Shown here in pieces: positions 30,974-38,760 of a stretch of 64,000 nucleotides of DNA (positions within the stretch are counted from its first letter, which is position 1; the number at the start of each line of letters is the position of its first letter). The stretch lies in the NCBI GenBank assembly GCA_022414725.1, contig CM039464.1, forward strand, positions 23,897,532-23,961,531, written 5' to 3'. The DNA is from Microglena sp. YARC (lineage: Eukaryota; Chlorophyta; Chlorophyceae; Chlamydomonadales; Chlamydomonadaceae). A program made the position numbers and the translations under genes. Below the pieces are notes generated by a model. That model ran no database searches. It was not told where the DNA came from and was given only the letters and a program-made list of their open reading frames with translations.

Positions 30974-31079
30974 TATTTAATGGGGGACCGTTGTTGTATT
31001 TGTTGCCGTTGTTGCTGCATTTATCTACAAAAAGTTCTTTCAAATTAAGTATGAAGTCTGAAGTGTACAGAAATGAATT

Positions 31080-31746
31080 GGTGATCCGTGAATTCTGAAT
31101 TCTGAATTCTGAATTGGGCCATTTGTAAATGGAATGGTGCGTAAAAAAAACGGTAATCTACTACATTGTACGTTGAATCTAACAGTTTCGTCTTTTCAAG
31201 ATGAAGTTATAGATATGTGTCATTGGTTTCTCAATGCGAACATGCAAAAAAAAAAACTTGACGGTAAGTACTACATTGTACGTTGAATCTAACAGTTTCG
31301 TCTTTTCAAGATGAAGTTATAGATGTGTGTCATTGGTTTCTCAATGCCTTCGAGAGTTTTTTCTGCCAATTGGTTAACGGCGAGAATTCAGATTGGAGCT
31401 CGGATAAGAACAGTCGATTCTGAATTGGGCCATTTGTAAATGGTGCGGAAAAAAAACAGTAATCTACTACGTTGAATCTAACAGTGTTGTCTTTTCAAGA
31501 TGAAGTTATAGATATGTGTCATTGGTTTCTCAATGCGAACATGCCAAAAAAAAAACTTAACGGTAAGTACTACATTGTACGTTGAATCTAACAGTTTCGT
31601 CTTTTCAAGATGAAGTTATAGATATGTGTCATTGGTTTCTCAATGCCTTCGAGAGTTCAGATTGGAGCTCAGATAAGAACAGTCGATTCTGAATTGGGCC
31701 ATTTGTAAATGGTGCAGAAAAAAAACAGTAATCTACTACGTTGAAT
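31080..31746. repeat. Decayed tandem copies of the 3' end of the gene at 31747
   Basis: Four to five partial copies of a module containing TACGTTGAATCTAACAGT, TCTTTTCAAGATGAAGTTAT and CCTTCGAGAGTTTTTTCTG occur here. The same sequences are found at 31730-31830, the 3' end of the neighbouring gene. They alternate with TGAATTGGGCCATTTGTAAA TGG and A-runs. No open frame remains. Confidence 0.8.
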
Positions 31747-32946
31747 CTAACAGTGTTGTCTTTTCAAGATGAAATTAGAGATATCGGTGGGGGTCTCAGG
31801 TGTATCAATTCCTTCGAGAGTTTTTTCTGACAGTTGGACAACGGCAATGTCCTGATTCTTCTTGATACTTTGAACCAACAGACAGAAGTTTGTCGAGCCC
31901 TTCTCAAGCGGTAGAATTACAATCGATAATGTAGATTGGAGCTCAGATAAGAATATGTCCGCAATTTCAGAGTTGAATCTGAAAGATTTTCTCGTTCCAG
32001 ATTCCATCCCAATGTTGATTCGGCATTTCCGTGCGTATCCAGCCCTGTTTTGGTCATGTCCGCCAAGTATCTTGTAGAGATTGGACGGAATAAACCATGC
32101 ATCCGCCTTTCCATCATCCATACTGTTCAGGGTGACGTACATGGTAATGTACACCACAATCGACTTGATCCACTTTCCATAAGGAGCAGGAGAAGCAGGA
32201 GGAGAAGCAGGAGGAGAAGCAGGAGCATCATCATAAGCAGCATCGTGCGCAGCTTGAGCATCGTGCGCAGCTTGCGCAGATTGAGAAGCATCATCATCAA
32301 AGATTGAGAAATCGAATTCATAAGCATCAGCATCGTGCGCAGCTTGAGCAGCTTGAGAAGCTTGAGCAGCTTGAGCATCGTGCGCAGCTTGAGCATCGTG
32401 CGCAGCTTGCGCAGATTGAGAAGCATCATCATCAAAGATCGAGAAATCGAATTCATAAGCATCAGCATTGTGCGCAGCTTGCGCAGCTTGAGCATCTTGC
32501 GCAGCTTGAGCAGCTTGAGCATCGTGCGCATCGTGCGCAGCTTGAGCATCGTGCGCATCTTGCGCAGCTTGAGCAGCTTGAGCATCGTGCGCATCGTGCG
32601 CAGCTTGAGCAGCTTGCGCATCTTGCGCAGCTTGAGCAGCTTTATCAGCACACAGTTTACTTAGTAAATGGTTCACATTGTAAGGATCATCAGCATCAGG
32701 AACTTGAGCATCGTGAGAATCAAGATCAGGAACATACATGTCCGGTTGGTGGTTCTGAACAGGGGACCTTGATCTTGATCTTCTTGCGCTTTGAGCTTCT
32801 TCTAAATTGGTGGCTTCTTCGAAGTTGTAGGGGCTTCCAGAACTGCGTAGGTTTCTAATAGTGCCTGGGCCTAGGCTTCCAAAACTGTATCGGATTGACA
32901 AACTGTCTGGGTTTTCGAGATTTAATAATAACGAATAGTCAGACAT
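31747..32946 (-). CDS. Ala/Gln/Asp-repeat protein with a folded C-terminal domain
   Basis: An intact 399-residue protein. N-terminal part: Ser/Arg-rich (QSARRSRSRSP). Middle, residues about 100-245: repeats of AAQAAHDAHDAQ type, containing two copies of a DAYEFDFSIFDDDASQSAQA block. C-terminal 150 residues: WIKSIVVYITMYVTLNSMDD and AWFIPSNLYKILGGHDQNRA, a globular domain that faintly recalls viral BRO/KilA-type DNA-binding regions; I cannot confirm that. The 3' end has been copied several times downstream (31080-31746). Confidence 0.7.
   Translation of the reverse strand: MSDYSLLLNLENPDSLSIRYSFGSLGPGTIRNLRSSGSPYNFEEATNLEEAQSARRSRSRSPVQNHQPDMYVPDLDSHDAQVPDADDPYNVNHLLSKLCADKAAQAAQDAQAAQAAHDAHDAQAAQAAQDAHDAQAAHDAHDAQAAQAAQDAQAAQAAHNADAYEFDFSIFDDDASQSAQAAHDAQAAHDAQAAQASQAAQAAHDADAYEFDFSIFDDDASQSAQAAHDAQAAHDAAYDDAPASPPASPPASPAPYGKWIKSIVVYITMYVTLNSMDDGKADAWFIPSNLYKILGGHDQNRAGYARKCRINIGMESGTRKSFRFNSEIADIFLSELQSTLSIVILPLEKGSTNFCLLVQSIKKNQDIAVVQLSEKTLEGIDTPETPTDISNFILKRQHC
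32190..32645. repeat. Coding minisatellite (GCAGCTTGAGCATCGTGC units)
   Basis: Irregular repeats of 9-, 18- and 24-base units made from GCAGCTTGAGCA and TCGTGC. They encode the AAQ/AHD tracts of the gene at 31747-32946. Two 120-base blocks (around 32280 and 32410) are near-identical duplicates. Confidence 0.8.
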
Positions 32947-33215
32947 TGTTGTTGTAGAGTTGTCATTTGGAGACTACCGATTTTCATTCAATTTTTTACA
33001 TCATGTAAACGTCAAGTTTCTGCACTACACCAAGATATACCAACGAAAAAGCCGCACGGGACAGTACTCGTCCTTAGAAATGATGCACGTAGTAGCAAAA
33101 TCGTACATACAACTCAGCGTCAAACTGACGTTTGGAACCTCGAAACGGCTGATATCTTCCGGATGTCATTCCGGATAGAGACTCTCCGATGTCTCAACAG
33201 ATTGGGGCGTACGCC

Positions 33216-33287
33216 AGATTGCCCAAACGCAACGATCTGCAGTCTGGATGATTATAAGGTGTGTCCCACTTTATTTGAGAACAACTG
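33216..33287. repeat. Second terminus family, well preserved copy
   Basis: Reading outward: CAACGATCTGCAGTCTGGAT GATTATAAGGTGTGTCCCAC TTTATTTGAGAACAACTG, followed by TA. It is the inverted counterpart of 19083-19150 and shares its last 30 bases with 13733-13762 and, in part, 7884-7905 and 34829-34858. The CAGTTG..TA end resembles Tc1/mariner termini. Confidence 0.6.
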
Positions 33288-33443
33288 TACAACATGGAAA
33301 TGCCGGATATCTCAAGACAATGCGGAGGCGGAACAATATCATTCTGCAAAAGCCTTTCTTTACCGAAGTATGTGGATGAGCTAGGAATTTCGAGATGTTC
33401 TGTCTGCAAATGCAGAGGCCCGATGATTGACTATTCGCAACAA

Positions 33444-33750
33444 TTACAAGTCATACTAAAATGAAACCGCTTCGTGTACGTCACACCTTACGGTGTAACC
33501 TAATGGTGTAGCAACCCACGGGGCAGTGGAACACCAATACGATTTTGAATCAACAAATTAACGAGAATATCGTGGTTCTTTTTTAGATCACGGCTCTCCA
33601 TCCTGCAGACTCCGTATTGTTCTTTTGTCGGTACTTTCGAGAGTGTCCATTGAAGGACCAGCCAGCCGCACTTAAGCGATCGCCTCTTCCCCGGTACGTG
33701 GCCCAAAAGAACACGGGGTCTTTGTTTGATGTGCAATGCGTCATGAAAGG
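33444..33750. mobile_element. Deleted element of the Fanzor/mariner family (E2)
   Basis: The left end is eroded (TACTAAAATGAAACCGCTTC), followed by the hairpin CACACCTTACGGTGT and the conserved TAGCAACCCACGGGGCAGTG. The interior is the same minus-strand remnant as in E1 and E3. The right end is missing; similarity stops near 33750. Confidence 0.7.
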
Positions 33751-33766
33751 TAAAATTCCTGCTTGG

Positions 33767-34234
33767 TTATTCGTGCGGGAAGCTCTTGGTAGGATCGAAT
33801 TCCACGTAGATCCGATCAACAGTCCATGTGATTCCGCTCATGTATTTTCCATTACACTCATATCCCCATGCGGAGGTCAAACGCCCAATGAGTTGTAAAG
33901 TGCATTTCTGAGATACGTGGATTGTATTGTCCCATGCCATATTGAAAATTGCTCCGTTTATTGTCACCAATTGTTCAGGCAGGTGCCCTACGTTGATGGT
34001 GCGATCAGTGGGAGAAGGTGCAATGTGGGTAAAATCAGGGATGGCAAATTTAAGCAACATATTCTCAGCGGCTCGGATCTCTGATAATTGTCCATCATCA
34101 ATCACCGATGCAGTGCTCCTGTTATCCGATGCAGTGCCCCTGTTCAAGTTCTCTACATCAACCACTGCAACAACAATTGAAAAATGCCAATGAAGCAAAT
34201 CCGGTCTATCATTTAAGATGTATACGCTTTTCAT
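33767..34234 (-). CDS. Uncharacterised protein
   Basis: The ATG at 34232-34234 (MKSVYILNDRPDLLHWHFSI) gives 155 residues. A longer frame back to 34438 would cross an element terminus at 34319-34347 and is less likely. The C-terminal half (TLQLIGRLTSAWGYECNGKY) looks globular. No family is recognised. Its end lies 17 bp from E2. Confidence 0.45.
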   Translation of the reverse strand: MKSVYILNDRPDLLHWHFSIVVAVVDVENLNRGTASDNRSTASVIDDGQLSEIRAAENMLLKFAIPDFTHIAPSPTDRTINVGHLPEQLVTINGAIFNMAWDNTIHVSQKCTLQLIGRLTSAWGYECNGKYMSGITWTVDRIYVEFDPTKSFPHE

Positions 34235-34407
34235 TTTACAATTAAAAATAAAAAATAAAATAGCATTTAAACGATCATGGGCGGCTTTGAGAACTGAAGG
34301 AGAATAAAATGAGCCTCGATATTCTCTCATTATTCCGTCGTCAACTGTAGCCGGATGTTGAGCATTTTGGTTCGAACCCACTTTATTTCCCACTTTAATT
34401 GATAACA

Positions 34408-34725
34408 ATGACAAGGTGTAACAACAACAACCTCGCATCTAATGGGTACATGAAGGACGCTTTAGCGGTTGTCGCGTTCCTTATCGCATTGGTTGTGATC
34501 GTTGGGAGACCTTGCTCATGGTGGTGTTCGCCCTCACAGAGAAACTTGATCATCCTCGTGCTCGTCTTGTGCGGGTCCATAGACCTTCTCTTCACACTGA
34601 ACCCAGAGTGGCACAACCGACCGTTCACGGGGGCCGACGCACCAAGCGCGTGCATCTGTTTCCAGGCCATATCTATGATAGCAGGTATAGTGTACGCCGT
34701 ATTAAGTGTTGACCCTAAACCCTAA
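34408..34725 (+). CDS. Small membrane protein running into a telomere-like array
   Basis: The ATG at 34408 gives 105 residues with three hydrophobic segments (ALAVVAFLIALVVIVG, LIILVLVLCGSIDLLF and MIAGIVYAVLSV). The last codons (DPKP-stop) come from the CCCTAAA array that begins at 34714, so the original C terminus may have been replaced. No family is recognised. Confidence 0.5.
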   Translation: MTRCNNNNLASNGYMKDALAVVAFLIALVVIVGRPCSWWCSPSQRNLIILVLVLCGSIDLLFTLNPEWHNRPFTGADAPSACICFQAISMIAGIVYAVLSVDPKP

Positions 34726-34804
34726 AACCCTAAACTTAAACCCTAAACCCTAAACCCTAAACCCTAAACCCTAAACCCTAAACCCTAAACCCTAAACCCT
34801 AAAC
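34714..34804. repeat. Interstitial telomere-like array (CCCTAAA)n
   Basis: About twelve copies of CCCTAAA, with two imperfect units near the left edge. This is the plant/algal-type telomere repeat, here internal to the scaffold and followed directly by an element terminus (34829). A shorter match (ACTAAACCCTAAACC) precedes the satellite at 53954. Confidence 0.95.
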
Positions 34805-34828
34805 CGGTAGTTTGTCGAATATTTATTA

Positions 34829-34862
34829 CAGTTGTTTTCAAATAAAGTGGGAAATTTAAATG
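34829..34862. repeat. Second terminus family, copy next to telomere repeats
   Basis: TA|CAGTTGTTTTCAAATAAAGT GGGAAATTTAAA resembles the terminus at 13733. It starts 25 bases after the telomere-like array. Confidence 0.5.
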
Positions 34863-34964
34863 TCGAAAAGCTTTTCGCATGTTTCATCTTGTCAAATCAT
34901 CTTTATCCCCGTTCAACCGTGCCGAAATCGTCGACAACCTCCACGTACGTGCGGTAGTCCTTGT

Positions 34965-35860
34965 TCAAGTAAGCGTACTTGCGGAGCGTCCGACCCTCTG
35001 CGGCGACCGAGGCGCGGAACAGCTCAGAGTCCTGCTACCGCGCACTCCCCCATGTCGCGTCATGAGGACGTACAAGTCCCGATGGAACCACCCGTTCAAC
35101 ACTTTAACTGCAAGGTAGTCCATGACCTTCCCCTCATTGTCGTACTTGGCAAGGAAGCAGTTGGCATGGGCCGACCCGAAAAGGCCAATACTGCATACGT
35201 GCTTCAGCAGGACGAGATGTGTGTCCGCGAGGTGCCCGACGATCTTCTCGTAAACATCGATTTCTCGCCCGTGCGGCTCAACGTCAATGATCACCAAGTC
35301 GAATCTGTTGCTGCTCCTGCTTACGAGGTCCGTCGTCGTCGTCTCATCAAAGACGTCGCCGAGGATCTCGGTCATGCCGACGCCACACACGCGAGCTTCA
35401 GCGACCTAGCCGCGAAACCGCACGTCTCCGGCATGGCCTTGTCGATGCAGGTGTACTCGGCAGAAGCCGCAGGAATCAGAGAGGCGATCTGTCCTGCGCT
35501 TGTCCTGCGACCGCAGCCCACGTCGATGATGCGCAGTGGCTTGCGGTCGCTAGACGCAGCAAGCCCCACCTGGTTCATGAGGGCGCTACTGAACGCACTG
35601 TCTCCCTCGTTCTTGCTGTACGACGCGATATTTTCTTCCAAAGTTGGAGGCTTCTTCGAGAACGCCTCGATGACGCGGGACGTCGCGATGTACAGGACAG
35701 ACTCCATGTTGCACGAGGCATGTTTCTTGACCCCACAAATTGCTCGCCCAGGTGCACACTCCTCATCCTCATCCCCTTCATAATCGACAAGTTCTGCAAC
35801 GTCATCATGTTGGTCAGCCTCATGTTCATGTACAAACGAATGATGACTCGACGACCCCAT
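34965..35860 (-). CDS. SAM-dependent methyltransferase-like protein, one or two frameshifts
   Basis: It starts at an ATG (35858-35860) with an acidic N-terminal tail (DYEGDEDEE). Motif I is RIIDVGCGRRTSAGQIA, followed by a beta-strand/acidic end YTCIDKAMP. A frame change near 35385 leads to RFDLVIIDVEPHG (a motif IV-like strand) and HLVLLKHVC, then YLAVKVLNGWFHRDLYVLMT. This order fits a Rossmann-fold methyltransferase; the substrate is unknown (RNA cap or protein both possible). The last codons before 34965 may be out of frame. Confidence 0.6.
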
Positions 35861-35949
35861 TCTCCATCACAAATTGTACCCCGAAAAAGTTTTAGGGTTG
35901 AACATTCCTAACACAATCTCCCGTGTACTTTATACCACATTTCTAGAAA

Positions 35950-36077
35950 TTGCCATTCGAACCCGTCGTACAAGAAAGACAAAGACACGAGACATCTCTC
36001 AAACAACACACTATCCGCACAAGCAACCGCGGTGCAATTGAACGACGCATGGATACAAGCGATCACAGACACAATCG
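35950..36077 (+). pseudogene. Fragment of a second RPB2 copy
   Basis: Bases such as GAACCCGTCGTACAAGAA, ACACGAGACATCT and CAACCGCGGTGCA match, in order, 28361-28484 inside RPB2, with an internal deletion and about 10 percent differences. Nothing of RPB2 is visible on either side. It is a partial duplication. Confidence 0.8.
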
Positions 36078-36178
36078 ACCGTCGGTCAAAGTTGTACATT
36101 AAGAATTGATTACATACACAGTAAAGTTGTACATTGATTGGAACATACCAGTATTGACCGGTCTGAGTGCAACAAATC

Positions 36179-37134
36179 ATGGAACTTCTCCCTGCAGGCC
36201 CACTCCACATCATCGCGTTGCATTTATCAAAAAGTGATGATAAGTACCATCGATTATGCGACGTCTCAGAGGACGCCGCGAACCTCATGTTGGTGGGAAA
36301 CGTAGCGTTCACCCGAGCTTAGTATTGCGGTGCAAGAGAAGCTGGAGCCTGGTGTTTCGCCTCGTGAACGATGCAAGTGTTCGAGAGGATGCGTATTCAC
36401 GAGGGTCTTTCAGAGGCAAGCAAAGCGGATGTTCTAAAAGAAGGCGTGTCGAGATCGTGGACTGATGGTTTCTGGTTTCAAAAGCCGCATTGTGGAGGAG
36501 GCTGATGGAGGCGGAAGTGTCGCTCGCACCCCCTAAGAGTGTGCATCCTGTCTGCAAAATTCCGTTCAGAAATGAGGGGCTATGCGCTCAGCACGCATGT
36601 GTGTGTCAACGGTCAAGTTAGAGTATCGCTTGACCGAGAGGGATCTCACGACCCTGAGTTGCGAACTCAAACGAAATCCGATGTATCGGTCAGCAGCACC
36701 GATGCGTTTATATCTTATCCGCGACGTGGCTGGGGTTGCGCTTAAGAAGCATGCATCATCATCCCATACACGTATTCGAGTCCCCGCCATCTCTGCGGAT
36801 GAGCGACGTACCTCTCGGGAGACGTTGCTTTCCAAGAAGCTTGGTGACATGACGTTGGATTCCAGGATATTCTCCCGTTTCGGAATCCGCATGCAGGGCC
36901 AGAGATTTGTACGTGAATTCTGGAAGAGGGGGGGGTGCTGTGAAAGTTGCTGCAGACATCATTGCTACAAATACTCGCCTTCACATTTTGGAGAGGGCTC
37001 TCGAGGATCGAGGGTGTGAACTTCGCAGTGACTCTCGTTTGTGCACAGGTTTTATTGACAACGACGACGGAGATCCAGAGGACATCGCTGTATCGATGCT
37101 TGAGATGAAATTCTTTCACAACCACACTGAGTAA
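36179..37134 (+). pseudogene. F-box-like protein gene, frameshifted
   Basis: It starts MELLPAGPLHIIALHLSKSD, an F-box-like N terminus, then changes frame several times: SEASKADVLKEGVSRSW near 36410, RLTERDLTTLSCELKRNPMY (36630-36690), RETLLSKKLGDMTLDSRIFS (36820-36880) and finally LERALEDRGCELRSDSRLC with a clean stop at 37134. About 310 residues if joined. F-box proteins recruit substrates for ubiquitination. The C-terminal part is not recognised. Confidence 0.5.
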
Positions 37135-37149
37135 GCTTCAATTCTAGAC

Positions 37150-37932
37150 GATCTTTTGGGAAGATGCCAGACGCGAGCGTGATTACATCGACGAGTACGA
37201 GTACGACAATTACCACCACATCGATCCTCATGAGCTGAGTTCGTCTGCCAAGTCGGAAGCCATGAAGCAGTGGGCTGATACACACGATCTTGACGATGTC
37301 CTTGACATACCTGAAAGCCTGCGATCATCTGTCTTTCATCTGAAGGCAGAGTGTATAGTTTCCCGACACAAGGAAAGCGTGGCGTGCTCGCCAGCCTCGA
37401 ATTCCTGTCCAAGTCCTCAATAATATCGAGACGGTATTCTACCAGATCCACAAGCGCACTCGCGACGCAGAGTCCCTGGCATCCCTGCGATCCACACTCG
37501 AAGATGCAGAGAGTGGACTGTCTGCGCGTGTGGATGCCGTTTCTGTGATGTGGGATAAGATCCGTGAGTGGCCACATGCGATTCCCGGTGCGACCGTGAT
37601 ATTCGATACCGAGTTCAAGATTCTCAACGCGACCCATGCTACATACATCGCTTCCGCGGAGAAGTTTCGTATCGAGAAGGAGGAGAAGGCCCGTCTCAAG
37701 AAAGAGAGAGAGGATAAGGTTCGTATCGAGAAGGAGGAGAAGGACCGTCTCAAATATATCGAGAAGGCCCGTCTCAATAAAGAGAGAGTGGAGAAGTGTC
37801 TTATCGACCGAGAGAGAGTGGAGAAAGTATCTTATCGATAAAGAGAGTTGTGTTTGTCCGGTTTGCAAAAAGACGTGCAAGACCCCAGATGGTGTAAGTA
37901 GACACTTGCTTGACAAAGACATCAACATCTGA
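37150..37932 (+). pseudogene. Coiled-coil protein with a C-terminal zinc-finger-like motif, frameshifted
   Basis: Frames in order: DYIDEYEYDNYHHIDPHELS (37170-37230), then 37530-37841 with DAVSVMWDKIREWPHAIPG and a long charged helix (RIEKEEKARLKKEREDKV and repeats of it), then after a change near 37830 ESCVCPVCKKTCKTPDGVSR ending HLLDKDINI. The last piece is a C2H-type zinc-finger-like end. The helix repeats suggest a rod-like structure. A 70-base piece of this gene is duplicated at 44068-44140. Confidence 0.5.
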
Positions 37933-37959
37933 TGTAAGCGCTCATCTGCTCTCACAATC

Positions 37960-38146
37960 GCAAGGCTTCATTCATTGCATGGAACTGTTGGGTCAAGGGA
38001 GACCGCTTCCATTTTGCAGGGATGCGTGTTGTTGATGGGCTACAAAAAAACATGATGGTGTTCCACTGCAAAGTGGGTTGCTACACCACTTTAAGGTGTA
38101 CCCCGTACACTCCAGAAAGCGGTTCATTTAAGTATTCCGTCGAGTG
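37960..38146. mobile_element. Inverted end fragment of the Fanzor/mariner family (E6)
   Basis: In the opposite orientation to the complete element: the Fanzor 3' end (GGAACTGTTGGGTCAAGGGA GACC), the noncoding block (TGGTGTTCCACTGC..GGGTTGCTACACC), the hairpin, and the terminal GTATTCCGTCGAGTG before TA at 38147. It faces the left terminus of the element at 38644, 500 bp away. Confidence 0.75.
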
Positions 38147-38159
38147 TACACCTGATTAT

Positions 38160-38517
38160 CGTGATGGGCCAACGCTACATTGTAGTGCTTCAGTTCAAAT
38201 ACATACTCGCGCCTGCGAGAAACCAGGGCATTCTCCACAAGATTGAATGTGCGGCCGCCACTAGTAGGCAAGTAAACAATTACTGTCAAGTAGGCCTTGG
38301 TTGAATGAGACTGTAGCGTGCGCAGTCATCCCATTGCCAAGGGCAGACCGGTGCACCTTTCTGCGTTTGAATCTATTCTACGCCTTTCAAGAACGCGTTG
38401 ATTGTTCAGGGTGACAACTGGATTTCCAGCAACTGGCCTGTCTGATTCGTCACGTGAATTGCCCCAGAAATGAGAACCCTCCATGTGCACCGCACTGTAG
38501 CGAATCCCATGTTCCAC
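38160..38517 (-). pseudogene. Uncharacterised ORF between two element ends
   Basis: It starts MEHGIRYSAVHMEGSHFWGN and runs to a stop at 38326; the adjacent frame then continues with AYLTVIVYLPTSGGRTFNLV and YVFELKHYNVALAHHDNQVY. One indel near 38335 would join them into about 120 residues. No family is recognised. It is bounded by E6 and by the full element. Confidence 0.4.
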
Positions 38518-38643
38518 CGAATGTAGTAAGCCGCCTACAAACCATTTATACTCAATCTGAGAAAGTTGGACATGCCATGCGATTCTCAGTTTTGCAAACA
38601 GTGTATTTGAGATGTCAACGCAAATTAAGTGTACCGCTTGTTA

Positions 38644-38760
38644 CACTCGACGGAATACTAAAATGAAACCGCTTTCTTGAGTGTACGGTACACCTTATGG
38701 TGTACCTTATGTGTAGCAACCCACGGGGCAGTGGAACACCTTCATGTTTTTTGTAGCCCA
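38644..38760 (-). ncRNA. Candidate guide-RNA (omega RNA) scaffold at the element end
   Basis: Between the Fanzor stop and the terminal repeat lies a noncoding block with the hairpin GGTACACC-TTAT-GGTGTACC and the stretch TAGCAACCCACGGGGCAGTG GAACACC. The same block is kept in E1, E2, E3 and, inverted, E6, even where the Fanzor gene is gone. TnpB and Fanzor guide RNAs are transcribed from the 3' part of the element through its end. An RNA role here is inferred from position and conservation. Confidence 0.4.

Noticed and set aside
32127..32858. Leu/Met-rich and His/Gln-rich ORFs
   Set aside because: Frame shadows of the AAQ/AHD minisatellite in the 31747-32946 gene.
31747..32946. Firm assignment of the C-terminal domain to BRO/KilA-N
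   Set aside because: Only a faint resemblance (FIPSNLYKILG) and no clear motif; left as uncharacterised.
34714..34804. A true chromosome end
   Set aside because: The repeats are internal, short and followed by 19 kb of genes.
37116..37955. 279-residue minus-strand ORF
   Set aside because: Mirror of the charged coiled-coil repeats; the plus strand has the zinc-finger-like end and heptad character.
38240..38270. GCGGCCGCCACTAGT resembling a cloning polylinker (NotI, SpeI)
   Set aside because: Only 15 bases, inside an open coding-like frame, with no other vector sequence; probably chance.
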